From assembly GCA_021791455.1 (NCBI GenBank), contig JAJYWM010000414.1, positions 1 to 5,768 of the forward strand: DNA of 5,768 nucleotides. The letters are read 5' to 3'. Positions 1-5,764 of this stretch are shown one piece after another. How positions within the stretch are numbered: position 1 is the first letter of the stretch; each line of letters starts with the position of its first letter. The translations under genes and the position numbers were made by a program. The notes below the pieces were generated by a model. The model made no database searches and was not told where the DNA came from. It saw nothing but the letters and a program-made list of their open reading frames with translations. Source of the DNA: a bacterium (lineage in GTDB: Bacteria; Chloroflexota; Dormibacteria; UBA8260; Bog-877).

Positions 1-130
1 AAGAAGTCTGCATAATCAGAGGCTCTCCAGCTATCAGTAAGAGGATCAGGGGCGTCGACAACGTAGGTCAGCGTGGTCGGAGAGCTTGTGTGGGGACGTT
101 GATGACGGCTAACCAGAGGGTCCACCACTG
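1..130. other. Non-coding left leader / possible left junction
   Basis: No convincing gene is seen here. The first ~45 bases are AT-richer than the rest and may be flanking DNA or the outer end of the element. A small inverted repeat, TCTG/CAGA, lies at 7-10 and 17-20. ACGT motifs occur at 61 and 96. A minus-strand open frame beginning within gene 1 and running to base 68 has no recognisable content and is treated as chance. Confidence 0.4.
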
Positions 131-148
131 ACGTCGGCAACGTCGGCA
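131..148 (+). repeat. Perfect 9-bp tandem direct repeat upstream of the first recombinase gene
   Basis: ACGTCGGCA occurs twice without a gap, at 131-139 and 140-148. It ends 12 bases before the ATG at 161. The core GTCGGCA occurs once more in inverted orientation near the right end (TGCCGAC, 5676-5682). The position suits either a recombinase accessory binding site or an operator over the promoter of the operon. The repeat is seen directly; its role is inferred. Confidence 0.6.
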
Positions 149-152
149 TACT
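147..152 (+). promoter_or_regulatory. Possible -10 element giving a leaderless transcript
   Basis: CATACT resembles the TATAAT / TANNNT type of -10 box, keeping the key A at position 2 and T at position 6. A transcript starting 7-9 bases downstream would begin at or next to the ATG at 161. That would make it leaderless, common in actinobacteria, and would explain why no Shine-Dalgarno sequence is seen before that ATG. No good -35 hexamer is visible, so this is a weak call. Confidence 0.25.
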
Positions 153-160
153 TGGGTTGC

Positions 161-1363
161 ATGGCTGCGACGGTGCAGCGGGTGGAGATGTCGACGGGCC
201 GGACCTGGACCGTGCTGGGGCCCGACCATCTCTCCGTGGGACCGGTCGAGGAGTTCCTCGAGTTCTTGCGTGTCGGCCGGGACGCGTCGCCTCACACCGT
301 GCGTTCTTATGCCTCGGCGCTGTGCGGTTTGTGGAACTACCTTGATGCGGCCGGGCTGGACTGGGAGGGTTTGAGCCTGCCCGAGTTGGGCGGGTACTTG
401 AACTGGTTGAGGACTGGCGGCCCGCCAGGGGTTCGTCGACTGCCGGTGGGTGGCGATGATGAGGTGACAGCGCGGCGGGCCGAGTCGACGGTCGGCACCC
501 GCGTGGCGGCGGTCGGGTCATTTTACCGTTACCAGGCCGATGTTCATGGGGTGGCCGTGGCTGACCGCTTGTACCGGGCCGCCCGCCGGTACCGGTCTGG
601 CCGCTACCTGCCGGCCCTGGCCCATACTCGCAGTGGCGCTCAGCGCGAGCTGGCTGTGCGGGTGCGCCGGGGCGCCGGGCGGCCAACACCACTGCTGACC
701 CCGGCTGAGGTGGCCGCGATCTTGGACGATTGCGCGTACTTCGACGCTGCGGCTGGGACCTGGGTTGGTTCGCTGCGCGACCGGCTCATATTCGCCACCC
801 TGGCGGAGAGCGGCCTGCGCCTGGGCGAGTTGTTGGGCCTGCGTCACTGCGATTGGCACACGGGGCAGGGCGGTACCCCGTGGCTGGAGGTGGTCCCGCG
901 TGACGACCATCCTCATGGGGCCAGGGTGAAGTACGGCCGGTTCCGCCGGGTCTATGTAAGCGACGACCTCGAGCGCCTCTACAGCGAGTACACCTGGCAG
1001 CTGGTCGACTCCGGCGCCGCTGATGTTGTCGACCTGGAGGGCCACTGGACGTTCGTGAACCTGGCCCGGGGAGAGCACTTCTCGCCGCTGCGGCCCGAGA
1101 CGGTCTACGCCAAGGTGAGGGCGATCAAGGCCCACCTCGGCCCTGCCTGCCCGGCGGATTGGACCCCGCACTGGTTTCGGCACACGCACGCCAGCGCCCT
1201 TCTGCTAGAAGGGGCAAATCCGCATGTGGTCATGCGGCGGTTGGGCCACGCCGACATCCAGACCACGATCAACCTTTACGGTTGGGTGACCGAGGACGCC
1301 GAGCTCCGGGCGTTGGCCGGCTGGCGGGCGTTTTGCCCATCGGAGGTGGTAGGAGGTGAGTAG
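161..1363 (+). CDS. tnpA: Tyrosine recombinase, Tn554 TnpA-like
   Basis: This is a 400-residue site-specific recombinase that would break and rejoin DNA through a covalent 3'-phosphotyrosine link at the transposon ends. An N-terminal SAM-like core-binding domain (about residues 25-120) includes the typical SPHTVRSYASAL stretch. The catalytic domain follows (about 180-390). Numbered from the ATG at 161, the active-site residues are Arg220 in SGLRLGE, Lys257 in the beta-hairpin (RVKYGRFRR), His337-x-x-Arg340 in HWFRHTH, His363 in LGHADIQTT, and nucleophile Tyr373 in NLYGW. All are present, so the enzyme looks intact. The start is uncertain: TTG at 152 gives 403 residues and ATG at 188 gives 391. 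ATG 161 was preferred because of the possible leaderless promoter and because no clear ribosome site precedes any of the three. The gene overlaps the next by 8 bp and leads the operon. Size and neighbours fit TnpA of Tn554 (361 aa); a stand-alone phage integrase is less likely given the following genes. Confidence 0.92.
   Translation: MAATVQRVEMSTGRTWTVLGPDHLSVGPVEEFLEFLRVGRDASPHTVRSYASALCGLWNYLDAAGLDWEGLSLPELGGYLNWLRTGGPPGVRRLPVGGDDEVTARRAESTVGTRVAAVGSFYRYQADVHGVAVADRLYRAARRYRSGRYLPALAHTRSGAQRELAVRVRRGAGRPTPLLTPAEVAAILDDCAYFDAAAGTWVGSLRDRLIFATLAESGLRLGELLGLRHCDWHTGQGGTPWLEVVPRDDHPHGARVKYGRFRRVYVSDDLERLYSEYTWQLVDSGAADVVDLEGHWTFVNLARGEHFSPLRPETVYAKVRAIKAHLGPACPADWTPHWFRHTHASALLLEGANPHVVMRRLGHADIQTTINLYGWVTEDAELRALAGWRAFCPSEVVGGE
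1342..1347 (+). promoter_or_regulatory. Ribosome binding site for the second recombinase (GGAGGT)
   Basis: GGAGGT lies inside the end of the first gene, 8 bases before the GTG at 1356. A second AGGAG (1351-1355) abuts the GTG but is too close to act. The spacing supports GTG 1356 as the true start and implies translational coupling across the 8-bp overlap. Confidence 0.7.
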
Positions 1364-3593
1364 GGCCCGCCCTCGTCTCATCTCGCGCGGCTCTCCGAGC
1401 CCGAGAGATCCCGGGCTGTCGGTGGAGCAGAGAGCCGCCGCCTTGAGCGCAGGTTTGTCGCCACCGTTCGCCGCGACCATCTTCCACGTGACCGACCCGG
1501 CCCTGAAGGGGACCTTTAATGACAGAAGGCTGAAGACGGTGGACACTTCGAGCCTGCCGGTGCCCATGCAACAGGAGCTGTCGTGGTGGGTGGCCTCCTG
1601 CCATGCCTCGGGCCAGCTCAGGCTCGACGCCGCACGATGGCGTGGTTGGGTCGGGCTCGCCTCCCAGGTCGCCGCCGAGGGGCCCCCACGACACCCTCGG
1701 GGAGTGACCTCGTTCTCTCAACTTTCCCTCCAGGAGTGGATGGCTGCCTGGGCGAGCGATTTCTATGCCAGGTACGGTCGGATGCCGGCGGCTGAGTCGC
1801 GCTACTACACGGAGCTGTCTCTTCGGCACCTGCTCGACGCGCTGGCGATCGCCTACAGCCCACTCGAGTGGTGGCGCCACGACAGGTGGGACCCGGCTGT
1901 CGATTCGCGCATCCCTCGCCGGGACCACGAGCCCCAGGGCACCCGTCGTATCAGCTTCTCCGGCTTCTCCCGCTCCTGGCTGGCCGAGGCAGCCAAGTTC
2001 TACCTGCACGTCCAGCTCGACACGGGCCGGCTCACTTGGTCCACCGCCATAAGCCAACGAGACTTCCTGGCCGGCCAGCTCGACGCCTATCTGGCCCACC
2101 GGGGCATCGACCACCCGGCATTGTGCGCCAACCCTGGGACCGAACTTCGTGGCATCGCCCTTGACCTGGTCTCGTTCCTGCGCCAATGGTCGCCACGGCG
2201 CTCCGGCTCGGCAAGCTCGGGCCGCACGGCCCTCACCACCGGAACACTGGCCAAGTGCCAACAGGCGATCGCCAGGTTCTACGCTTTCATGGCCGACTAC
2301 AAGGCCGAGGCGGCGGCTGCGTTGGACGACCGACGTTGGTTGGACCTGACCGACGCTCACGCCCGGCTGTGGCGGCCGGAGGAGAGCCTGCGTAAGGGTC
2401 GTTCCTTGCCGGCCGCCGACGACCGCAACTACATAGACGACGCCGACCTGGCCGCGATGTTCGGCTGCATCGAGCTGCTCGGCTCACCAAGACGTGAGGC
2501 CCACGCTGTCGTAGTGGGCGGGAGACGACTGGAACTGAGCGGCCTGGGCGACCCCTCGGCCATGCGAGCGTGGATCCTTCAGGCCCTTACGGGCAGGCGA
2601 GCCTCGGAGATCTTGATGATGGACTTCGAGCCCTTGAGCAACATCCCCGGCCTCGACCCGGCCAAGGCGCCCGAGGGGGCAATGGTGGCCAGGTTGCGCT
2701 ACCGCCAGACCAAGATCGAGGGCGCTCCTGACACGATCCTCGTGGGTGCCGATGTGGTCGGCGTCGTGCGCGAGCAGCAAGAGTGGGTACGCCAACAGTT
2801 CGGCCTCGGGGAGGACGAGCGAACCCCTTATCTGTTCCCTCGGTTACGGGGTAACCAACGCCTGGACCGCCCTCGCACCGTCGGCAGCTACCAGGCCCAA
2901 CTGTGCGCGCTGGACCGTCTGGTCCGGCTCACCGACGGACATGGCCGCCCGCTGTCGTTCTCGAGGAGCCACCGGCTTCGTCACACCAAGGCCACCACAT
3001 TGCTCAACCTGGGAGTGCCGGTCCATGTGGTGCAGCGCTACATGGGGCACCTCTCGCCGGAGATGGTGATGCACTACGGGGCCACCCTGGCTGCCACGGC
3101 CGAGCGGGAGTTCCTAGCCTTGGCCAAGATCGGCCGAGACGGGCGGGAACTGGCTATGGACCGTCAGGATCTTCTCGACCTGGTGAGCTTGGAACGGCGC
3201 ACCGACCGTATCCTGCCCAACGGCTACTGCCTGCTGCCCCCGACCAAGTCGTGCGAGAAGGGCAACGCCTGTCACACCTGCGACCACTTCGCTACGGACA
3301 GGTCCTACCTGCTCGAGATCCGACGCCAACTAGCCGAGACAGAGGCCCTCGTCGCCGTTCGCAAGGAACAACATTTGGCTCGTCACGGCGAGCCGATGAG
3401 CGACAGCAACGTGTGGTTGTCACAGCGGGTGGCCGAAATGGAGGCCATGCGTCGGGAGATCTGTGCCCTCGAAGCGCAGCCAGACTACGGTGGAGGCGCG
3501 GTGAGGGGGGCTGGCGTGCTGGCCCGGCCCGCCTACCAAGCAGGGCCGGTGCCGGTCACCTTGTCTGCCACCAGAGTGAAGGAGGCCCCATGA
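1356..3593 (+). CDS. tnpB: Large tyrosine recombinase, Tn554 TnpB-like, with C-terminal cysteine cluster
   Basis: This 745-residue protein is the second recombinase of the Tn554-type pair; in Tn554 both TnpA and TnpB are needed for transposition. A long N-terminal region (about 1-390) would hold DNA-binding helical domains. The catalytic domain shows Arg415 in TGRRASEI, Lys453 in YRQTKIEG, His539-x-x-Arg542 in HRLRHTK, His565 in MGHLSPEM and nucleophile Tyr574 in MHYG, so all key residues are present. After the active site come Cys625, Cys633, Cys639 and Cys642 (C-x7-C-x5-C-x2-C), a likely metal-binding knob of the kind seen in TnpB relatives, then a charged helical stretch (about 650-710) that could form a coiled coil. 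It is longer than Tn554 TnpB (630 aa), mostly N-terminal to the catalytic core. The GTG start has a well-spaced GGAGGT. The gene overlaps the previous one by 8 bp and the next by 4 bp (ATGA). Confidence 0.92.
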   Translation: MSRARPRLISRGSPSPRDPGLSVEQRAAALSAGLSPPFAATIFHVTDPALKGTFNDRRLKTVDTSSLPVPMQQELSWWVASCHASGQLRLDAARWRGWVGLASQVAAEGPPRHPRGVTSFSQLSLQEWMAAWASDFYARYGRMPAAESRYYTELSLRHLLDALAIAYSPLEWWRHDRWDPAVDSRIPRRDHEPQGTRRISFSGFSRSWLAEAAKFYLHVQLDTGRLTWSTAISQRDFLAGQLDAYLAHRGIDHPALCANPGTELRGIALDLVSFLRQWSPRRSGSASSGRTALTTGTLAKCQQAIARFYAFMADYKAEAAAALDDRRWLDLTDAHARLWRPEESLRKGRSLPAADDRNYIDDADLAAMFGCIELLGSPRREAHAVVVGGRRLELSGLGDPSAMRAWILQALTGRRASEILMMDFEPLSNIPGLDPAKAPEGAMVARLRYRQTKIEGAPDTILVGADVVGVVREQQEWVRQQFGLGEDERTPYLFPRLRGNQRLDRPRTVGSYQAQLCALDRLVRLTDGHGRPLSFSRSHRLRHTKATTLLNLGVPVHVVQRYMGHLSPEMVMHYGATLAATAEREFLALAKIGRDGRELAMDRQDLLDLVSLERRTDRILPNGYCLLPPTKSCEKGNACHTCDHFATDRSYLLEIRRQLAETEALVAVRKEQHLARHGEPMSDSNVWLSQRVAEMEAMRREICALEAQPDYGGGAVRGAGVLARPAYQAGPVPVTLSATRVKEAP
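3579..3585 (+). promoter_or_regulatory. Ribosome binding site for the TnpC-like gene (AAGGAGG)
   Basis: AAGGAGG is near-perfect complementarity to the 16S 3' end and sits 4 bases before ATG 3590, inside the end of the second recombinase gene. It fixes the start of the third gene within a longer open frame that runs in from 2903. Confidence 0.75.
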
Positions 3594-4090
3594 CCGAAGC
3601 TCGACAACGGTCGCGAGGCAGCACCGGTCCGCGCCCTGAGCCGGTCGCGACCAAGACGTGCGGCGACGGAGCCATCCCGGTTGAACGTCGAGCCGCTGCC
3701 CTTCGGGCCGCCGCAGAGGCCAAGCATGCCGCTGCCCTTCAACGCGCCGAGACGGGGCTGCGCCGCTTGCTCAAGGATGGAGCCGAGGTCAACTTCCGTT
3801 CGGTGGCCAGAGCTGGTTCGGTCGGCTTGGACTTCCTCTACGCCCAGCCCGAACTGCGCCGGCGGATAGAGGGCCTGCGGGCCCAGCAGCAGGCGACAGC
3901 CCGGCGATCTCACGCAGAGCTAGAACCAGATCCCAACGGCAACGTCCTGCGAACCCTGGCTGCTCAGCTCAAGGCGGAGCGCTCCGCACGCCTGGAACAG
4001 GTGCGCGACCTCGAGGCCAAGCTCGCCGCCGCTCACGGGGAGATCCTTCGCCTGCACCGGCTCGTCGAAGGCGCTGGCCTTCGAGCATGA
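3590..4090 (+). CDS. tnpC: DUF6262-family protein, Tn554 TnpC-like
   Basis: This 166-residue basic protein would be the accessory factor of the transposition module. In Tn554, TnpC is not essential but affects the frequency and orientation of insertion. A helical N-terminal part (about 30-65) leads into a helix-turn-helix-like core, about residues 68-97 (NFRSVARAGSV ... FLYAQPELRRRIEGLR), which is the hallmark of this family. After a short linker, residues about 118-160 form an Ala/Leu/Glu/Arg-rich helix that looks like a coiled coil, so it may dimerise or contact a recombinase. It is longer than Tn554 TnpC (125 aa), largely through this tail. The same frame is open back to 2903, but that part is the shadow of the second recombinase; AAGGAGG before ATG 3590 and the ATGA overlap set the start. 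It has no enzymatic motif. The family call is firm; the molecular role rests on the Tn554 parallel. Confidence 0.88.
   Translation: MTEARQRSRGSTGPRPEPVATKTCGDGAIPVERRAAALRAAAEAKHAAALQRAETGLRRLLKDGAEVNFRSVARAGSVGLDFLYAQPELRRRIEGLRAQQQATARRSHAELEPDPNGNVLRTLAAQLKAERSARLEQVRDLEAKLAAAHGEILRLHRLVEGAGLRA
4065..4084 (+). repeat. Perfect 8-bp hairpin at the junction of genes 3 and 4
   Basis: TCGAAGGC (4065-4072) pairs exactly with GCCTTCGA (4077-4084) around a GCTG loop. It ends two bases before ATG 4087. There is no T-run after it, so it is not a standard terminator. In mRNA it could hide the region before ATG 4087 and favour the downstream start at 4183, or tie gene 4 translation to ribosomes finishing gene 3. 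The pairing is seen; the effect is inferred. Confidence 0.5.
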
Positions 4091-5433
4091 CCGCTCACCT
4101 GGCCGCAGGGCCGTCGCAAACGGCACCGATGGGCCGACCCGGGCACGTTGTGACCGACCGAGGGACCGAGGAGCCTCTATTGATGGCCGAGCCGACCGCC
4201 AACGTGGTCCCCCTGCGTCCCGACGGCGAGGACTGGCCGACCCCACCACAGCCAGCGGCCTTCACCGGGCTCGCCGGTGACATCGTCCGCGCCATCGAGC
4301 CGCATACCGAGTCCGATCCCGTCGCCGTCCTGGTGCAACTGCTGGTCGCCTTCGGCTCGGTGATCGGCCGCGGTGCCCACTACGCAGTGGAGGCAACCCG
4401 CCATCACAGCAACGAGTTCGTCGTACTGGTCGGCCCCAGCGCCAAGGCCCGCAAAGGATCATCCTGGGACCACGTGGAGCGGATCTTCGCCGAGGTCGAC
4501 CCGGTATGGGTGGGGAAACGGACGGTCTCGGGACTGTCCTCCGGCGAGGGGCTGATCTGGAACGTGCGCGACAACCCTGCCGACGATGACGATCACAGCC
4601 GACAAGGCGGCGACAAGCGGCTATTGGTGCTCGAGGCGGAGTTTGCCGCGGTCTTGAAGATGACAGCACGAGACGGCAGCACCCTTTCACCTGTGGTGCG
4701 CAACGCCTGGGACGGCAAAGCACTGCAAACGTTGACCAAGAACAGCCCGGCCCGTGCCACCGGCGCCCACGTCTCGATCATCGGTCACATCACGGCTGAC
4801 GAGCTGGTGCGGATGGTCACCGCTACAGAAGCTGTGAACGGGTTCCTCAACAGGTTCATGTTGTTCGCGGTCCGCCGCTCCAAGCTCCTGCCCGAAGGCG
4901 GCAGCATCGACCAGGTCGACTGGGCACCCATGCTCTCTCGCCTGTCCACCGCCATCCAGGCGGGAAGGACGGCCGGCCGGCTAGGTTTCGACGACGCTGC
5001 CCGAGAACGTTGGTGGCAGCTTTACCCGGCCCTCAGCGAGCCAGAGCCCGGCCTCCTCGGCGCGGCTACCGCCCGAGCCGAGGCCCACGTCGTGCGCCTC
5101 GCCCTGCTCTACGCACTGTTCGAGGGCGCCGATCGCATCAGCCTTGCTCACCTCGACGCTGCGGTCGCCCTTTGGGACTACGCGGCCCGCTCGGCGCGCT
5201 GGGTCTTCGGGGGCACCTTGGGCGACCCCCTCGCTGACGAGATCTACCGAGCCCTGCTCGAAGAACCCACTGGCCTGACGCGCTCAGGGATCAGGGACCT
5301 CTTCAACCGGAACCGCAGCTCCAAAGACATCGGCCATGCCCTCCAGAGCCTCGCCGCCACAGGACGCGTCAACGTCGAACGCCGCCACGAGCGCGGTCGT
5401 CCCGCCGAGATCTGGCGAGCACATCCCAGCTAA
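4087..5433 (+). CDS. DUF3987-like P-loop protein (primase/helicase-module type), putative
   Basis: This 448-residue protein resembles the DUF3987-type P-loop ATPases found with primases in phages, plasmids and integrated elements; the assignment is by motif reading only. The conserved part begins near residue 58. A Walker A-like loop, VGPSAKARKGSS (115-126), keeps Gly, Lys and Ser but not the strict GxxxxGK[ST] form. A Walker B-like strand, LLVLEAEFAAVL (179-190), carries Glu183 and Glu185. HVSIIGHITADEL and a following FLNRFMLF segment match the sensor-like part of such proteins. The C-terminus (about 395-446, starting TGLTRSGIRDLF) looks like a winged helix for DNA binding. No membrane segment or signal peptide is visible. 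ATG 4087 gives an ATGA overlap with gene 3, but ATG 4183 (residue 33, MAEPTANVV) has a better ribosome site and the first 32 residues look unconserved. No primase domain is encoded nearby. It may be a fourth mobility gene or cargo. Confidence 0.85.
   Translation: MTAHLAAGPSQTAPMGRPGHVVTDRGTEEPLLMAEPTANVVPLRPDGEDWPTPPQPAAFTGLAGDIVRAIEPHTESDPVAVLVQLLVAFGSVIGRGAHYAVEATRHHSNEFVVLVGPSAKARKGSSWDHVERIFAEVDPVWVGKRTVSGLSSGEGLIWNVRDNPADDDDHSRQGGDKRLLVLEAEFAAVLKMTARDGSTLSPVVRNAWDGKALQTLTKNSPARATGAHVSIIGHITADELVRMVTATEAVNGFLNRFMLFAVRRSKLLPEGGSIDQVDWAPMLSRLSTAIQAGRTAGRLGFDDAARERWWQLYPALSEPEPGLLGAATARAEAHVVRLALLYALFEGADRISLAHLDAAVALWDYAARSARWVFGGTLGDPLADEIYRALLEEPTGLTRSGIRDLFNRNRSSKDIGHALQSLAATGRVNVERRHERGRPAEIWRAHPS
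4168..4173 (+). promoter_or_regulatory. Ribosome binding site for an alternative start of gene 4 (GAGGAG)
   Basis: GAGGAG lies 9 bases before ATG 4183, an in-frame internal start that would give a 416-residue protein beginning MAEPTANVV. No comparable site precedes ATG 4087, which instead follows a hairpin. This favours 4183 as the main start. Confidence 0.5.
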
Positions 5434-5612
5434 TCCCAGTCAGCCTCGTCTACCAACGGGGGCTTCAACGTTGCGGGATCGGCCCAAGCCCTTCCCCCAG
5501 CTGACACAGCCTGGTCCGCTGTCCCGACGCCAACCGCCCCCTGGGGGGCGGGCGGCAGCGGGGGGAGCACTCGCCGCCGACCAGCGTGAAGCTCGCCGCG
5601 ACGAAGGTCCTC
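5434..5612. other. Non-coding region after gene 4
   Basis: No supported gene is seen between the end of gene 4 and the right-end repeat cluster. An 8-bp palindrome CAACGTTG lies at 5466-5473. The middle is very GC-rich, with two alternative inverted repeats described separately. Open frames through here on both strands have no recognisable motif and no ribosome site. Confidence 0.5.
5534..5551 (+). terminator. GC-rich hairpin, possible transcription terminator
   Basis: CCGCCCCC (5534-5541) is complementary to GGGGGCGG (5544-5551); a realistic fold has a 7-bp stem and a 4-base loop. A second inverted repeat, GGCGGC (5551-5556) with GCCGCC (5573-5578), could compete with it. There is no T-tract, so it would be an I-shaped terminator of the kind proposed in actinobacteria. 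It lies about 100 bases after the last stop codon. Confidence 0.4.
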
Positions 5613-5682
5613 ACGTCGGTGCATTCGGTCGTTTAGGTCGTATGGCGTTACGTCGTTGCGGACGCGTCGCTTACGTGCCGAC
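5613..5682 (+). repeat. Cluster of GTCG / ACGT motifs near the right end
   Basis: GTCG occurs at 5615, 5628, 5637, 5652 and 5666. The pair GTCGTTTAG GTCGTATGG (5628-5645) repeats with the same 9-base period as the left-end tandem repeat. TTACGT occurs at 5648-5653 and 5671-5676. TGCCGAC at 5676-5682 is the inverse of the GTCGGCA core found twice at the left end. These are candidate recombinase binding sites at the right end. GTCG is a common tetramer in this GC-rich DNA, so part of the pattern may be chance. Confidence 0.4.
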
Positions 5683-5750
5683 CAGGGGCAATATCCCACA
5701 ATCGGCTGTTAACTACAGATAACCATAGGAAGGCGAGGAGCTTGTCCGGT

Positions 5751-5764
5751 GGGCGATATCGCCC
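5751..5764. repeat. Perfect 14-bp palindrome GGGCGATATCGCCC
   Basis: The sequence is identical to its reverse complement over 14 bases and lies at the extreme right edge, probably outside the element. It could be a protein-binding site of a flanking gene or part of a target site. What follows is cut off by the window end. Confidence 0.4.

Larger units (their letters stand above)
47..5689 (+). mobile_element. Tn554-family-like transposon (tyrosine-recombinase type), ends approximate
   Basis: The order of a ~400-aa tyrosine recombinase, a larger tyrosine recombinase with a cysteine-rich tail and a small DUF6262/TnpC-like protein, all overlapping and on one strand, is the known tnpA-tnpB-tnpC module of Tn554 and its relatives. 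Such elements insert through tyrosine-recombinase chemistry and make no target duplication. The first recombinase lies close to the left end, as in Tn554. The boundaries given are the two copies of CAGGGGC (47-53 and 5683-5689), just outside the ACGT-containing motifs; this is only one of several possible choices. The identity of the module is well supported; the exact ends are not. No resistance gene is present. Confidence 0.7.

Noticed and set aside
131..148. Tandem repeat as replication-origin iterons
   Set aside because: Only two copies, no AT-rich unwinding region beside them and no replication initiator gene; a recombinase or operator site is simpler.
518..1189. Minus-strand open frame, 223 codons, inside the first recombinase gene
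   Set aside because: Shadow of an intact gene with all its catalytic residues; no motif or ribosome site of its own.
1197..1213. Perfect 7-bp hairpin CCCTTCT / AGAAGGG inside the first recombinase gene
   Set aside because: It lies between two catalytic motifs in conserved coding sequence, has no T-tract and needs no regulatory explanation.
1269..2360. Long minus-strand open frame, 363 codons
   Set aside because: It lies opposite the confirmed recombinase genes, has no recognisable domain and is typical of antisense frames in GC-rich DNA.
2903..3589. Upstream extension of the TnpC-like gene in the same frame
   Set aside because: It overlaps the catalytic part of the large recombinase, reads as low-complexity Arg/Pro/Gly-rich sequence, and a strong ribosome site marks ATG 3590.
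5336..5722. Plus-strand open frame, 128 codons, crossing the end of gene 4
   Set aside because: No ribosome site, no recognisable motif, composition of a GC-rich shadow frame, and it runs through the right-end repeats.
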